Shown in pieces: positions 5,206 through 6,286 of a stretch of 6,286 bases of DNA. The translations under genes and the position numbers were made by a program. The stretch lies in the NCBI GenBank assembly GCA_030612225.1, contig JAUWOH010000197.1, forward strand, positions 1 through 6,286, written 5' to 3'. A model generated the notes under the pieces. It was given only the letters and a program-made list of their open reading frames with translations. It was not told where the DNA came from and made no database searches. Numbering within the stretch: position 1 is the first letter of the stretch; each line of letters opens with the position of its first letter. This DNA comes from Desulfobacteraceae bacterium. Lineage in GTDB: Bacteria; Desulfobacterota; Desulfobacteria; Desulfobacterales; JAUWMJ01.

Positions 5206-6225
5206 TTAGGTGAATTCGTCAAATAAAATAGCTTTGTCAACAGAGCTTATATCATTACATCCGGTAAGGATCATAGATTGAATAAGTTCAGATTTGATCT
5301 CGTCGATATATTTTTCTACTCCCTCTTGCAGACCACCGATTGCTGCAATTGAAAAAGGACGTCCTATCATCACGGCATCAGCACCGAGAGCCAGAATCTT
5401 TAAAACATCACCTCCTGATCTTATCCCGCCGTCAGCCACAATTGTGATTTGCCCCCCAACGGCTTTTGAGATATTCGGGAGTACTTCCGCAACACCTGGC
5501 GTATGATCGAAGACTCTACCCCCATGGTTGGATACAACGATTCCGGAAGCACCGACATCCACCGCCAGTTTAGCATCATCAGGGGTCATTATACCTTTTA
5601 AGATAAACTTCATGGAAGTTGCTTCTATAATTTTTTGCAGTTTTTCAGGTGGTCTTGGAATTACAGGGCGACCCATCAGCTTCAGTGTAATAAGGCCCGA
5701 TGCGTCTATATCCATTCCAACAATTGAAGCTCCGGTCTTTTTGGCTTTTTCAAGTTTAAGAAAAAGCTCATTGTCTTCCCATGGCTTAATAAAAGGAATC
5801 CCAACGCCGTTTAAGGACTTAATGGCGGCAAATCCTTCTTCATGGATGAAATCGGGGACACCATCTCCACAGCATCCTAAAATTTCTTTTTTATGACATC
5901 CTCTAAGTACTGCATTTATATAATCTTTCTCTGTAATTTTACCGCCCATATTAAATGAGACACCGCCTATCGGTGCTGCAAGTACAGGGAGATCCAGATT
6001 TTTTCCCAGTATCGTTATACGTGTATCAGGAGCAGTAACATGGTGAATAAGTTTCATGTTAAATCGAAGACTGGAAAGGGCTTTTATATTTGCTTTAAAA
6101 GAAGCTCCTGCGCCTATCCCACCCATTCCTGGAACTTCACCGGCGCATGCTTTTCCATTACATACCGGACATACCCTGCAAAAGCCTTCCATCAATTTTC
6201 TCGCATTTTTCCGTATTTCTTTCAT
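5206..6225 (-). CDS. FMN-dependent alpha-hydroxyacid dehydrogenase-like protein with four-cysteine N-terminus
   Basis: This 339-residue TIM-barrel flavoprotein belongs to the FMN-dependent dehydrogenase family (lactate, glycolate and mandelate oxidoreductases). Core flavin and catalytic motifs are present: LPVLAAPIGG (79-88), K210 in LKGI (flavin N5 lysine), catalytic H234 and R237 in SNHGGR (232-237), and the FMN-phosphate motifs ADGGIRSGGD (264-273) and IGRPF (287-291). It differs from glycolate oxidase in lacking the N-terminal region with the active-site tyrosine, and IPFIKP (143-148) stands where the QLYV segment is expected. The N-terminus instead has C16, C19, C22 and C27 (C-x2-C-x2-C-x4-C), a plausible Fe-S or zinc ligand set. 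No signal peptide is seen, so it is probably cytoplasmic. The ATG at 6225 has AAAGGAA ten bases upstream. Substrate and electron acceptor are unknown; an electron-transfer partner is more likely than oxygen if this is an anaerobe. Confidence 0.88.
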   Translation of the reverse strand: MKEIRKNARKLMEGFCRVCPVCNGKACAGEVPGMGGIGAGASFKANIKALSSLRFNMKLIHHVTAPDTRITILGKNLDLPVLAAPIGGVSFNMGGKITEKDYINAVLRGCHKKEILGCCGDGVPDFIHEEGFAAIKSLNGVGIPFIKPWEDNELFLKLEKAKKTGASIVGMDIDASGLITLKLMGRPVIPRPPEKLQKIIEATSMKFILKGIMTPDDAKLAVDVGASGIVVSNHGGRVFDHTPGVAEVLPNISKAVGGQITIVADGGIRSGGDVLKILALGADAVMIGRPFSIAAIGGLQEGVEKYIDEIKSELIQSMILTGCNDISSVDKAILFDEFT

Positions 6226-6273
6226 AAAGAATAAATTCCTTTATTTGAAATTGGCTCATTTGTTTTTTTGTAT

Positions 6274-6286
6274 CCGTTCACGCCTA
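6274..6286. repeat. Probable edge of another intergenic repeat copy, cut by the window end
   Basis: CCGTTCACG at 6274-6282 is identical to 2626-2634 and is the reverse complement of the CGTGAACGG at 2840-2848. Only 13 bases are visible, so this is a suggestion based on a 9-base match in an intergenic position. Confidence 0.3.

Noticed and set aside
5528..5896. 122-codon plus-strand frame opposite the FMN enzyme gene
   Set aside because: The minus strand encodes a clear FMN_dh protein with intact motifs across the whole stretch. The plus frame is Ser/Pro/Ile-rich, has no domain signature and is an antisense by-product.

Overview
This 6.3 kb chromosomal window comes from a Gram-negative bacterium, most likely a deltaproteobacterium of the Desulfobacterales (sulfate-reducer) type. 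I infer this from three things: a TPR-fused GspE/PilB-type ATPase, a cysteine-rich FMN-dependent hydroxyacid-dehydrogenase-like protein, and moderately AT-rich genes separated by long palindromic repeats built on GGTTCA or GGTTACG words. No tRNA, rRNA, CRISPR array, transposase or phage gene is visible.

Layout, left to right. Positions 1-136 are an imperfect palindromic repeat, followed by a short lysine-rich reading frame (137-235) that may be the 3' remnant of a gene. Positions 252-2618 encode a 788-residue secretion/pilus-type ATPase with N-terminal TPR-like helices. Positions 2621-2853 form a non-coding MITE-like element with perfect 20-bp terminal inverted repeats, ending 13 bp before rsmG (2867-3517; 16S rRNA m7G methyltransferase). 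rsmG converges on a two-gene minus-strand unit and their stop codons overlap. That unit is a cyclic-nucleotide-binding-domain protein (4481-4020) followed 17 bp later by a YfcE-type metallophosphoesterase (4002-3514). A universal stress protein (4694-5086) diverges from it behind a recognisable sigma-70-like promoter. A third repeat (5091-5189) contains six tandem degenerate heptamers. It separates the stress protein from a convergent FMN-dependent alpha-hydroxyacid-dehydrogenase-like gene (6225-5206). The last bases (6274-6286) resemble the start of another copy of the intergenic repeat.

How the parts relate. The ATPase and rsmG are separated by a repeat and have no obvious functional link. 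No pilin, secretin or inner-membrane platform gene accompanies the ATPase here. The cyclic-nucleotide-binding protein, phosphoesterase and divergent stress protein could form a small nucleotide-signalling and stress neighbourhood; this is inference from gene order only. The FMN enzyme appears to be a stand-alone metabolic gene. I do not see a convincing new multi-gene system. The most unusual material is the set of nested intergenic repeats, the four-cysteine N-terminus on the FMN enzyme, and the pairing of a cNMP-binding protein with a phosphoesterase.
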